Shown: positions 1 to 10,551 of the stretch, piece by piece
Position numbering within the stretch: the first letter of the stretch is position 1
How the letters are laid out: each line of letters starts with the position of its first letter
Assembly (NCBI GenBank): GCA_022579005.1
Contig: MU401799.1
Coordinates: 1 to 29,888, forward strand
DNA length: 29,888 bases
Source: Poronia punctata
Taxonomy: Eukaryota; Ascomycota; Sordariomycetes; Xylariales; Xylariaceae
Reading direction: 5' to 3'
Notes under the pieces: model-generated
What the model saw: the letters and a program-made list of their open reading frames with translations, nothing else
What the model was told of the DNA's origin: nothing
The model's database searches: none
Made by a program: the position numbers and the translations under genes

Positions 1-706
1 AATTATAAGTTTTAATTTATTATATTAATAATTTAATTTAAAAAATTATTTTTTTAGCTTTTTAAACTTTTATAAAAACTATTATAATAAAAGCTCTTAT
101 TAAATAAGCTATTATATAATAGCAGCTTAAAGTAAAAAAAATAGCTTTTATTTTTTTAACTTTTTTAAAAGGTACTAGCTATTAGCTAATTATTTATTTT
201 AATAAGTAATATATCTTGTTTTAAGTTTTTTAGTTTGCTATTAAGTTTTTTACCTTTTTTATAACATTTATTATTATTTTTTTATTTTTAATTATTTATA
301 AATTTAGCTTAACTATTAGCTAGTTTTTTTAGTCTTTATTGCTTATTTTTAGTATTAAGTTTATTAAGCTTGTTTATATTGTTGCCGGTTATTTACTTAG
401 CAGTTATAAACTATACTTAGTTTTTAATTTAAATCCTTTTGCTAAACATTATATTATAATTTAAAAATATAAAAATAAAAAAGTATAAAAGTTTAAGCAA
501 TAAAGCAATTATAAAGTAATGTTACTAGCAATTCTAAAAACTAAGTATATTAAATAATTTTTATTTAATTAGCTAAGTAAGTAATTAAACTAGCTAAAAG
601 GATTAAAAAAAGTATAACTAGCAAAGCCTTAGCTATTAGTTAGCGTAGCTTTGGCTAATAGGTAGTCTGTGCGCAAATAGCTTCTTTAGCTAGGTGCCCT
701 ATTATA
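1..706 (-). mobile_element. Family A copy A0, 5' end only (leader plus 5' LTR)
   Basis: This segment aligns along its whole length to 7285-8002, the 5' end of A1, in the same orientation. It holds a 5' LTR (484-706) and about 480 bases of the adjoining leader and putative gag start, and continues beyond the left edge of the window. The sense strand is minus, deduced from the RT frame found in A1. No reading frame survives. Its LTR end directly abuts the LTR of A1 at 706/707. It is either a separate copy or one half of a tandem arrangement; only sequence left of the window can tell. Confidence 0.8.
484..706 (-). repeat. Family A LTR (5' LTR of A0)
   Basis: It is 223 bases long against 234 for the complete LTRs; the missing 11-12 bases are one internal deletion near 682, next to the conserved GCAAATAGCTT. 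On the plus strand it starts TATAAAAG and ends CCCTATTATA, the RIP-altered forms of TGTAAAGG and CCTTGTTACA. It contains the element's conserved GTGCGCAAA motif. Confidence 0.8.
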
Positions 707-917
707 GTTATAAGGTAATGTTGCTAGCAATTTTAAGAACTAGGTATATTAAATAACTTTTATTTAGTTATTTAAGTAAGTAACTAAACTAGCTAAAAAA
801 ATAAAAAAAAGTATAACTAGCTAAACTATAGCTAATAGTTAGTATAAGTTTAGCTTTTATATAGTTTATATACTTATAATATAGCTAGTAGGTTTTATAA
901 GCAAGTGTTTTATTATA
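707..917 (-). repeat. Family A LTR (3' LTR of A1, lacking its last 23 bases)
   Basis: Its 211 bases correspond to positions 24-234 of the plus-strand LTR; the outermost 23 bases (the TATAAAGG... end) are missing and replaced by the end of the A0 LTR. The two bases TA at 705-706 could belong to either LTR. It carries the 10-bp palindrome TTGCTAGCAA, as the other LTRs do. Confidence 0.75.
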
Positions 918-954
918 TTGCCTTTTTTTTTAAGTTGCTAGTTTTTAGCAATTT
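918..954 (-). promoter_or_regulatory. Polypurine tract and adjoining hairpin of A1
   Basis: On the minus (sense) strand an A-run (921-931) lies just inside the 3' LTR, as expected for the polypurine tract that primes plus-strand DNA synthesis. Just upstream in sense, 932-954 forms a 9-bp stem with a 5-base loop (TTGCTA/TAGCAA core, one G-T pair). The same arrangement is found in A2 and A3. Confidence 0.5.
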
Positions 955-3900
955 TATTATTTATAAGTATATTTACTAATTAGGCTTGCTTTTAATTTTA
1001 TTTAATTAAATTACTTTTTTATTGCTTATTATTATACTTTTGCTTATTTTTTTAGTTTTTATTAATTTTTTTATTTATTTTTTAATTTTATAACCTTATT
1101 TTTAAAATTTGTTTTTTTAGTATTGCTTATTTTAATTAATTTTTTACTAAGCAATTGCTATAATGCTGCTTTTAAAGTTTTTTTGCTTTAACTTTATATA
1201 CTTTTATATTTTTAATATAAATTTTAACTAGTTGTTTTTAAATTATACTATTTTAAACTTAAACTATAACTTTAATAATAATAAGCTAAAAACTATTTTT
1301 ATATTTAGTAAAAAGCTTTACTAATACTATATTTTAAGTATATATTTTAATTTTTATATTTATTACTTTTAGTAACTTAGTAACTTTAATTATATTTTTT
1401 ATAAATAAGATTATATTAGTTATTATATTATATATTTATTATTTTATTGCTTATATTTTTTATTAATTATTAATTATATAAATTTCTTTTGCTTTAGTAA
1501 ATATAGCTTAAAAAATTATAATATTTATTGCTTATATATATATTTATATATAAGTTATTTAGTAAAACTATTAAGCTAACTTTATTAATAATAAAAAAGC
1601 TACTTTATTTAACAATATTATTATTTATATTAGCTATTATATATTTTACTTAAAAAAGTAAGTTTAGCGTTTTAGTAAATAGTTGCTTTTTTTAAAAAAC
1701 TAGTTTTTTTATTATATAAAAAAAAAAGTACGCTATATTGTTTTTTATTAAAAATTAGTTTTTATTTATTATTTATTAATTATTATTATTACTTTTTATT
1801 ATTTATACTTTTTACTAACTATTTACTAGCTTAGTTGCTAATATTTTATTAGTTTTTTATTAGCTAAAAAAGCTTTTAGCTAGTAACTTTAATAATATTT
1901 TATAAAAAGCTTAGTTTTTTATACTTTTTTTAAATACTAAAATAGCTTTTTTAATAACTTTAATGTTTACTTATATTAATTATATATGTTTATTATAAAA
2001 GTTATTAATAAAAAGCTAAACTTTTAAAAATAGTTTACTAATAAAGCTTTTAAAACTTTTTTAAGCATTAGTAAAGCTTACTAAAAGCTTTTTATTAAAA
2101 AAGTTATTTTAATTTTTATTACTTTTTTTGTTTATATTAGTTATTAAATTATATTATTAAATTTTAGCTAAAGCTGTTTTAATACTATAATATAGTTTTT
2201 ATTTTTTTAGCTACTATTTAGCTTTTTTTATTAAATTTTTATTTTAATAATATTACTTTTATTATTAATAAGTTAATTTAAAGTTATTATAAGTTTTTTA
2301 TATATAAGTTTTTAATTTTTATAATATTATAGCTTAGTTAACTACTTAGTAATAGCTTGCTATTTTTTATTAATTAAGTTTTATACTTTTATAACTTTTA
2401 ATATTTATATGTTAATATAACTACTTTATTTAATTTTTTACTTAGTATAAACTTTTTTAATTTTTTTTATATTAGTTTAATAAATAAATTATATTTACTA
2501 AGTATTTAGCTAGCTTTTAAATATTATATTTTACTAGCTAGCTTTTTTATTTTATTAAATATTTTTATTTATTTTAGTTGTTTTAATATTAAATAATATT
2601 TTTTATTGCGTAATTTTTTTGCTTATTTTTTAACTTAAACAGCGCTATTTTACTAGTAGCTTCTAGCTAGTTTATTTATAGCTTAAGCAATAATATAAAA
2701 AATATATTATAAATATAAAAATAAATTTTAAGTAGCTAAATTTAGTATATTTAAGTTTTTACTTTTTTAAAAACTTTAACTTAAATATATATAAAAGCTA
2801 GTTTTTTTTATATTTAAACTTAAAATATATTATTAATAGCTTTATTATATTACTTACTCAAAGCCTTTTTAATATATAATGCTTATTATAATGTTTTTAT
2901 ATTAATTTTATTACTTATTTTTAATGTTTATAAATTATATATTATATAGCTTTTATTTATTATAGCTTTTTTTTTACTTTTTAAATATTAAATTAAAGTT
3001 ACTTTAATATATATTTAATACTTTTTAAGTACTATTTATATAGCGCTTTAAATAGTAAATAGCTTATAATAATATATTAGCTATTATTATATATAAACTT
3101 AGGTTTTATTAATACTTTAACTTAGCTATTTAGCTTATTACTATAAAAAGTATAAAAGTATTCTTTTAAAGTTTAGTATATTTATTTTATTTAGCTATTA
3201 GTTTAAAAGTATTATATAATAAATAGCTGCTAATATACTTTTTTTACTTTATAAAACTTTTTTAAAAATTTACTTATAATAAGTTTATTTTTATTACTTA
3301 TAACTTTTTAAAAAACTTATATTAGCAGTTTAATTTATAATATATAATTACTATAAGCTTAGTAGTATTAAATATTTTTTATATAAAGATAAACAATGCT
3401 ATTTTTATAAACTAGTTTATAATAACTAAAAATATATTATAAACATTACTATTTGCTTTTATATATAAAAGTAAATTTATAATACAATTTAGTAATTTTT
3501 TAAAAAAGCTATTTTAATAAAAATAATAACTAAAGCTTTTTATAAAGCTTATATTTTAGCTTTTAAGCTTTTTTATTTTATATATAGCTAGTAACGTATT
3601 TTTAAATATTTTGCTTTAAGCTTTTTTAATAAAACTTATATTATAATAACTTAGCTATTTTTTTTTTTATATGCTTAGCTTTTAAGTTATTATAATATTA
3701 ATATATTAGTTGCTTTACTAAAGCTTTTAAGCTAAAATTACTAGCTGCTTTTTAAAATATAATATATTTTTATTATTAATATAATACTTTTTATATATTT
3801 TAGCTTTATAATATATAATTTTTATAAGTTTTATAAAAGTAAAGTTTTTAGCTTATAACTTATAAACTAATTTATAAAACTATATTAAAGCTGCTAATTA

Positions 3901-5180
3901 AAAAGCTATTTTGCTTTAAGCTAATATTTTAGCTTTTATATATAAAATATATTAGTTATAAATAATAACTTTAGCTTTTTTTTTAAAAAAAGCAATTTTT
4001 ATACTTTTAATAGTAGCTTTTACTAAATAAGTTATTATTACTATTTATATAATATATAATATATAAGTTAAGCATATATATTAGTACTTTTTACTTTTTT
4101 GCTTTTAAAAATTGTTTATAATTATATAATAAAAGTTTAGCACTTTATAAGCTTATAAGTTTATAATTTATACTTTTATTATTAAATAAGCTAATAAGTA
4201 TAAGTTTAATAAAGCTTTTTAAGCTGCTTTAATAGTATAAGCTAATACTTTACTTTTTTAAAAAAAATAAAATCTTTGCTAATAACTACTATACTTTTTT
4301 TAGTAGCTTGCTAACTAGTTAAAGCTTTTTTTTTAATATTAATATTATTTTTTATATTAGATTTTTTTAACTATATAATTTAGCTTTTTTAATAGTTTAT
4401 TTACTAAGTTTAATATATTTAATTAGTATTTTATATTAAAATTAAACTATACTAGCTTATATACTTAGTAAGCAAGCTTTTTTAAAAAGTTTTATACTAG
4501 TAAGTTAACTACGCTTTTTAAAACTATATAATTTATTTATATTATAAAAGTTTTATTAGTTTTTTTAAAGTATTACTACTAATGCTTATAGCTTTTTATA
4601 ATTGCTAAAAGCTTTTGCTAGCTTATTATTTATTTAGTTTTTATATTTATAAGCTTTTATAACTAATAAATAACTAGTTTTTAATTTTTTTTATAAAGCT
4701 ATAATAATATTTTTAATATTGCTTTTATAAATATATTTATTTTTATTTTAATATTTAAATAGCTATTTTAATAATAAAAAGTAGTTGCTAATATAAAAGC
4801 TTTTTTTATATTTTTAAATACTTAATTTACTTTTAAAGTTTACTTAAAAATATAGCTTAGTAAAGTATAACTTTTTTAAATTATTATAATTAGCATAATA
4901 ATATTTATATACTTAGCTATAAACTTTTTATAAAAGTATATAAACTTTAAAAATATTTATATATTATATATTAAAGTTAATACTTTTTGTATTTAAATAG
5001 TAATAACTTTTTAAAAATTATTTTTATTTTTTTAGTTATAATAATAAACTTAAAAACTTTATTTTAGTTTTAAAAAACTTATATTTTAATAGCTTTATAA
5101 ATTATTAATATTTTATTAATTGCTTATAAACTAATTAAAAGTGCTTTTTATATATATTTTTTATTTTTTTAAAAAATTTA

Positions 5181-5333
5181 AATATTATTTAAATAAACTA
5201 TATAAATATAATTTATTAGCTTAGCTAATGTTTTATATATATAGGCCTAAAAGGTTATAAAAGTATTAGTTAGTTTAAAAAATATAACTATATACTTAAA
5301 ATGCTTATATTTTATTTAAAAAGCAGTTTTTTA
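5181..5333 (-). pseudogene. Reverse transcriptase core of A1 (Ty3/gypsy), RIP-degraded
   Basis: On the minus strand, 51 codons stay in one frame without indels. From 5333 downward one reads a stop where the family has Trp, then K-T-A-F, a stop for Arg, then I-K-Y-K-H-F-K-Y. Later come L-T-N (5273-5265), A-T-F followed by TAG for Gln, and Y-L-N-N-I at 5195-5181. Reversing G-to-A and C-to-T changes gives the Ty3/gypsy series W-K-T-A-F, L-T-N-A-P-A-T-F-Q and the catalytic Y-L-D-D-I, with both catalytic Asp codons turned into AAT. A2 shows the same columns at the same spacing. RT domain assignment is firm; function is lost. Confidence 0.85.
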
Positions 5334-7768
5334 TTTATTATTATATTTAATTTAAATATAATAGTAAACATTTTTAAAATTTAGCTTTAAAAAAACTTTT
5401 ATTAACTTAAGCTTATTTTTTACTTTTAATATAAAAAGTTTAAAATATTTATTTTTTATAATTACTTTATTTAAGCTTTTATAATTAATATAAAGCTTTA
5501 TAGTTTTTTTTTAATATAAATAAAATAAAAGTATTTATATTTGCTTTTAAGTATTATATATAGCTTATTTTAAAGTTTTTTTTAAAGTACTTTTTAAATA
5601 CTTATTATTAAGCTTTTATAATAAAATAAATTAAATTAAATAGTACTTATACTTTTTTTACTAAGTTTATTATATATTAAATTTTTTTTAATATTAATAA
5701 CTTTTTTGCTAATAGCTTAAAATATATATGCTAAAACACTTTAAAATACTTAAATAAATTAATTTTATTTTTAATGCTAAGCTTATTATTAATTTTAAAA
5801 AATAATAACTTTTTTAAAATCTAATACTATAAACTTATTAAGTTAGCAATATATACTACTTAACTACTAACTACATTTTTAGCAAACTTTTTAAAATTTA
5901 TTTTTTAATATTTACTATAAAACTATTAAATAAAGGCTATATTTAATAATATACTTAACTAACTTATTTTTAGCTATAATATTAAAAGCTTTAATACTTT
6001 TTGCTTTTTATATATTATATAAAATATTTGCTTAAAAGTTTTTTTTTAACTTTTTAAATATTAACTATTTAAAAACTAGCTATATAAGCTACTTAGTACT
6101 TTATTAGCTTTTTATTTAGTTTTATTAATAAAAGTAATAAAATATTTACTTTTTATAAAAGCTTTTTTTTAAAGTTTTTATATATAATATTAATTTATAC
6201 TTTTATATTTATATTTATAATAACTTTTTTTAGCTTTTGCTTACTGCTTAAAAAAACTATAGCTATTATATAAAATAGCTTTATAATATTAAACGTTTTA
6301 TAAAACTTTATTAAAGTAAATTAAATATATTAACTTACTTTAGCTTAGCTTTTATTTTTTTATTTTTAAAGTTTAACTAAGTAATTTAAATATTTTATAT
6401 TTTACTTTTAAGCTATTTAAAAAGTTTTTGCTTAACTTTGCTTAACTAGTAATTTAACGCTAACTACTTATTTTTTAAGCAATATTTAGCTATATAGCTT
6501 TTTTTACTATACTAATAGTATTTTATAAAGCTATTATTAGTGTATACTAATTTGCTTTAATTTTAATATATTTATTGCTTTAATAAGTTATTAGTTTTTT
6601 TTTAAACTACTTAAACGCTTTTAAGTTATTTATTAACTTTTTTTATTTTAATAAGTATTTAGCATATTTTTACTTTTATAGTAGTTTTTACTTTTTATTA
6701 ATATAATACTAAGTACTTTATTATTTTTTAGCTTTATAATTTATCATTATTATATTATTAAATATTATATACTACTTTATTAAAACTTTTTTTTAATTTT
6801 TTAAAAAATTTATATTAATAGTTAAAAGCTAATTAGCTATTATTTTTTAGTAATATAGCTCTTTTAAGCTTTTATACTAATACTTATTAAAAAAAAAAAA
6901 TTTTTAAGTTTTTAAGTTTTTACTATTTTATTTTATATAGCTATTTTTAAAAAGTTTGCTTAAATAGCTTTAAGTTAACGTTTTCTTGCTAAATAAACTT
7001 TTAAAAACTTATAAAAGTAGCTTTTTTTTAAGTTATTATAGTTTAGCATATTTTAATAAGCAAGCTAATTTATTTAAATTTTAAACTTAGCTTATATTAA
7101 AGCTTAAATAATTTATATTAAATTTTTATAGCTAGGCTTTTGCTAATTGCTTTTTTTTATAGCTATAATTTAGTTTTTAATTCTTATAGCAGTAATATTT
7201 TACTTTAGCTACTTATAATTATATATAAAAGCTTTTATATTTTTTTTATATTAATTTCTTTTTACTTAGTAAGTAGCTAAAGCAACTATATATTTTAATT
7301 TATTATATTAATAATTTAATTAAAAAAATTATTATTTTAGCTTTTTAAACTTTTATAAAAACTATTATAATAAAAGCTTTTATTAAATAAGCTACTATAT
7401 AATAATAGCTTAAAGTAAAAAAAATAGCTTTTACTTTTATAACTTTTTTAAAAGTTATTAGCTATTAGCTAATTATTTATTTTAATAAGTAGCATATTTT
7501 ATTTTAAGTTTTTTAATTTACTATTAAGTTTTTTACTTTTTTTATTATATTTATTATAGCTTTTTTGTTTTTAGCTATTTATAAATTTAGCTTAATTATT
7601 AGCTAGTTTTTTTAGTTTTTATTGTTTATTTTTAATATTAAGTTTATTTTATGCTTATTTATATTATTACTAGTTATTTACCTAGTAGTTATAAACTATA
7701 CTTAGTTTTTAGTTTAAATTTTTTTACTAAACATTGCGTTATAATTTAAAAATATAAACATAAAAAAA

Positions 7769-8002
7769 TATAAAGGTTTAGTAATAAAGTAGTTATAAAG
7801 TAATATTACTAGCAATTTTAAAAACTAAAAATATTAGATAACTTTTATTTAGTAAGCTAAGTAAGTAACTAAACTAGCTAAAAAAATTAAAAAAAGTATA
7901 ACTAATAAAGCTTTATTTATTAGCTAGCGTAGCTTTAGCTAGTATGTAGTTTGTGCGCAAATAGCTTAGCAGGTAGGTTTTCTAACTAGGTGCCTTGTTA
8001 TA
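7769..8002 (-). repeat. Family A LTR (5' LTR of A1), 234 bp
   Basis: On plus it starts TATAAAGG and ends CCTTGTTATA, the RIP-altered TG...CA ends of an LTR. Its length of exactly 234 bases equals both LTRs of A2. It contains GTTTGTGCGCAAATAGC and the sequence AGGTGCC near its plus-strand end. Immediately to the right the sequence becomes family B (TATTAAAGCT). Confidence 0.85.
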
Positions 8003-9722
8003 TATTAAAGCTAGTTTAATTAAATATGCTTTAATAGCAAAGTAGTTTATTAATACTACTTTAAAGTTGTTTAAAGCTTTAATTATTATTTTTAAGGGCT
8101 TATAAACTTATACTATATATATTACCTTTATTTTAAATAGTTTATATTTTAATTTTAGTTAAAAAAGTAGTTAACTTAAAAGTATTACAAGTTTACTTTA
8201 TATATTTATAATAGTAAATTTAAATTGCTACTTATAACTTTTTTAATAAAATAATAAAAATTTAAAGCTTTTTTTAATAAAGCGTTTATTTATATAAACA
8301 ATATTTAAGCTAAGTTATAGTACTTAAAAATAATATATTTATAAATAAGGTTTTATATAGTTTAAAGTAAGTTAACTTAATATAAGCTTAACGTTTTTTT
8401 AAGTTACTATTTAATATTTCTTTTTGCGTTTTTTATTAAGGAAAGTAATTTCTTTTTATTAAGGTTTTATATATTAAGTGTAATATAATAATAATATTTA
8501 AAACAAACTTGCTACTACTAAAATATTGCTTTATAGCTTTTAAGTTATTTTAAAATTTAAAGTTTTTAAAAGCAGCAAAGTAATACTTTATTACTAATAT
8601 TTAAATTAAGGTAATATAAAAGCTTAGTAGTTTTATAAAAAAGTACTTTAAAAACATTTTTTTAAACAATATTAAATTTTGTTTTTATTTAAATAAATTA
8701 AATACTTTTTATAAATATTTTAACTAACTAGCTTTTTTATTTAAAAACATAATTCTATTATTAATAAAAGCTTTATAAAATAACTTATATAGTTTTAAAG
8801 TTTAATTTATAAAACGTTAAATATAAGCTAATAAATCATAAAATTTTATAAATACTATAGTTAATTATTTTAACCATTATAAGTTTACTATTATAAATTA
8901 GTTTTTATAGTTTAAATAAACTTTAAACTAGAAAAAAACGCAATAGCGTTTATTACTATAATATACTGCCTAGTTTAAACCAACTTAATTACTTTTAAAT
9001 AAAAAAACTTATTTAAAATAGCTATGTTGTTAAAAACTTTAAAGTTTATTATAAGCTTAGTTTATATACTTTTATTTATTTATTATTAAGCAATAAAAGT
9101 TAAATAAGGAAAAAAGCTTAGTTTATTTACTTATTTTATATAGCTTTGCTTATATAGCTTATTAAAAACTTTATTAAAAATAGCTTTGTTTTTAGTATTA
9201 AAAAAATAAAGTTAACTATTTAATTTAGTTTATTACTAGTTATTTAAAAAAGTATTTTTATTTTTTCTTTTTTAAAATATTAATAATTTTTTAGTTAGTT
9301 TATATTTTTAAATGTTTTTTTAAAATGTAAATAATTTTGCTAGCTATAAAATCTTAACTAGTATATATAAACTATTTATTAAAACTAGCAATTTTTTAAA
9401 TTTAAAAAGTTTTTAAATTTTTGCAGTTAAAAAAAACTTAGTTATTTTAAGTTTAATATTTTTTATTTTCTTATTTTTAATTTAATTTAGTTTAGTATTA
9501 AATATTTTAATAAATTTTAATTATATTATTATATTTTATACTTTTTTGCTTAAAATAAAATACTTTTTTATAGTTAAAGCAAAATATATTAAATAATTTA
9601 AGATTTTATAAATAATTAAACATTTTAAAAAATATAGTTTATAATATTTGCTTTATTAAATACTTTTATAAAACCTACCGCTTATAATAGTACTATAGCT
9701 ATTATTATAGCTATTAAACATT
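8003..9722 (-). mobile_element. Family B copy B1, internal fragment of a Ty3/gypsy-like element
   Basis: This stretch aligns to 21430-23150 of B2 in the same orientation, with scattered indels. On the left it is cut by the insertion of A1; on the right similarity to B2 stops at about 9722 and an unrelated spacer begins. The plus strand is T-rich and the only recognisable protein motif is on minus, so sense is taken as minus. The piece would carry the end of RT and the RNase H and probably part of the integrase region. The missing left half may lie left of the window, beyond A0. Confidence 0.75.
8690..8846 (-). pseudogene. RT-to-RNase H connection region of B1 (Ty3/gypsy-like)
   Basis: On minus, from 8843 to 8808, one frame reads F-Y-D-L-L-A-Y-I-stop-R-F-I. 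This lines up without gaps to the Ty3/gypsy connection motif F-L-G-L-x-x-Y-Y-R-R-F-I once Gly-to-Asp and Arg-to-stop changes of RIP type are reversed. The same frame continues with K-L-x-K-L-F-Y, matching the family's K-I-x-x-P-L-Y, and then a stretch like W-x-E-A-x-x-A-F. B2 has lost this segment in a deletion of about 50 bases near 22255, so there is no second copy in the window to confirm it. I regard this as good but not decisive evidence for Ty3/gypsy. Confidence 0.55.
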
Positions 9723-9742
9723 TTTTTAAAAAAGTTGTTAAA

Positions 9743-9774
9743 GGGGCACCTATAAAATTACTAGGGGGGCACCT
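9743..9774. repeat. Direct repeat GGGGCACCT, two copies
   Basis: GGGGCACCT occurs at 9743-9751 and 9766-9774, 23 bases apart, the second preceded by two extra G. It is the most G-rich spot in the window. No function can be assigned. Confidence 0.6.
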
Positions 9775-9901
9775 ACGCCCTACTTCCGGCTGCTAGCCAT
9801 TTAGTAACAAGTAGATTTTATATTTGCTCCCTTAAAGTTAGCTGTACTATATACAGATTCCTACTTTTCCTACTACTTACCTAATTAATACCTAATTAGC
9901 T

Positions 9902-9952
9902 ACTAGCCTACCTGCAACACTAGCCTACTTGCAACACTAGCCTACCTGCAAT
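9902..9952. repeat. Minisatellite, three 17-bp units
   Basis: Three tandem units ACTAGCCTACCTGCAAC lie at 9902-9918, 9919-9935 and 9936-9952. Unit 2 differs by C to T (CCT to CTT) and unit 3 ends T instead of C. Both differences are C-to-T, in line with light mutation of this spacer. Confidence 0.9.
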
Positions 9953-10126
9953 ACTACTTCTATTTAACATTACTAACTAATTTGCGCTATTACCTTCACC
10001 TTTACTTTATAGCTTACTTTTAATACTAAAAATAATATTGTTATAGCTACTTTTTTTATAGCTAAGGGCTTTAAAATATAAAAGAAATAAAGTACTAGTA
10101 GCTAGGCAGCAGTAATTAGGGTTACT

Positions 10127-10282
10127 ATGGTTTTTAATACTAAGGATCTTAATACTAAGGTCTAGGTGCTTTTAGTACAAAAAAAGGTTTATAATAGCTT
10201 TATTGCCTGCTGCTAACAATAGCATAAATGCTATGCAAAAGTAGCAAAATTGACTGTTTTTTATAAGAAAAGGGCTATATAA
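10127..10282 (+). pseudogene. Decayed reading frame in the spacer
   Basis: From an ATG at 10127 a frame of 51 codons runs to TAA at 10280-10282. It is interrupted by only three internal stops: TAG at 10163, TAA at 10214 and TAG at 10220. All three could be CAG or CAA codons changed by C-to-T. The translation is rich in Lys, Val, Ala and Cys (a C-C pair, then H-K-C-Y-A-K). I do not recognise it; it may be a fragment of a gene or of a transposase, or chance in a less AT-rich stretch. It ends 35 bases before the A2 LTR. Confidence 0.25.
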
Positions 10283-10317
10283 AGTAATTAAGTTAAAAAT
10301 ACTAAAAACAGGCTTTT

Positions 10318-10551
10318 TATAACAAGGCACCTAGCTAAAAAACCTACCTGCTAAGCTATTTGCATATAGACTATATACTAGCTAAAGCTATGTTAATTAA
10401 TAGCTAAGGCTTTACTAGTTATATTTGTTTTTTTTTTTTAGTTAGTTTAATTATATACTTAGCTAACTAAATAAAAGTTATTTAATATACTTAGTTTTTA
10501 TAATTGCTAGTAATATTACTTTATAACTACTTTATTGCTTAAACTTTTATA
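10318..10551 (+). repeat. Family A LTR (5' LTR of A2), 234 bp
   Basis: It begins TATAACAAGGCACC, from an ancestral TGTAACAAGGCACC, and ends ACTTTTATA, from ...CTTTACA. It is the reverse complement of 7769-8002 with substitutions that are mostly C/T and G/A. The promoter of the element would lie here, but no TATA box can be picked out of such AT-rich sequence. Confidence 0.85.

Larger units (their letters stand above)
707..8002 (-). mobile_element. Family A copy A1, nearly full-length Ty3/gypsy LTR retrotransposon, RIP-inactivated
   Basis: A1 is about 7.3 kb, flanked by LTRs in direct orientation (707-917 and 7769-8002). It is collinear, in inverted orientation, with A2 over its whole length. 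Sense is minus, shown by an RT frame at 5181-5333 and by the T-rich plus strand. In sense order it has the 5' LTR, a leader and presumed gag (about 7768-6000), pol with RT near 5300, presumed RNase H and integrase, a 3' untranslated region, a hairpin, a polypurine tract and the 3' LTR. Gag, protease and integrase are assigned by position only. Its right end sits inside a family B element (B1), so it is younger than that B copy. No coding capacity remains. Confidence 0.85.
9723..10317. other. Less mutated spacer between B1 and A2
   Basis: These 595 bases have no second copy in the window and look distinctly less AT-rich, with runs such as CCGGCTGCTAGCC and GGGGGGCACC. They hold a 9-bp direct repeat, a small minisatellite and one decayed reading frame, listed separately. 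CA and TG dinucleotides survive here, unlike in the flanking repeats, so this is either single-copy DNA that escaped RIP or the tail of a rarer element. No promoter or terminator could be recognised. Confidence 0.6.

Noticed and set aside
9902..9952. CRISPR-like array
   Set aside because: The three 17-bp units are tandem without spacers, in a eukaryotic transposon context.
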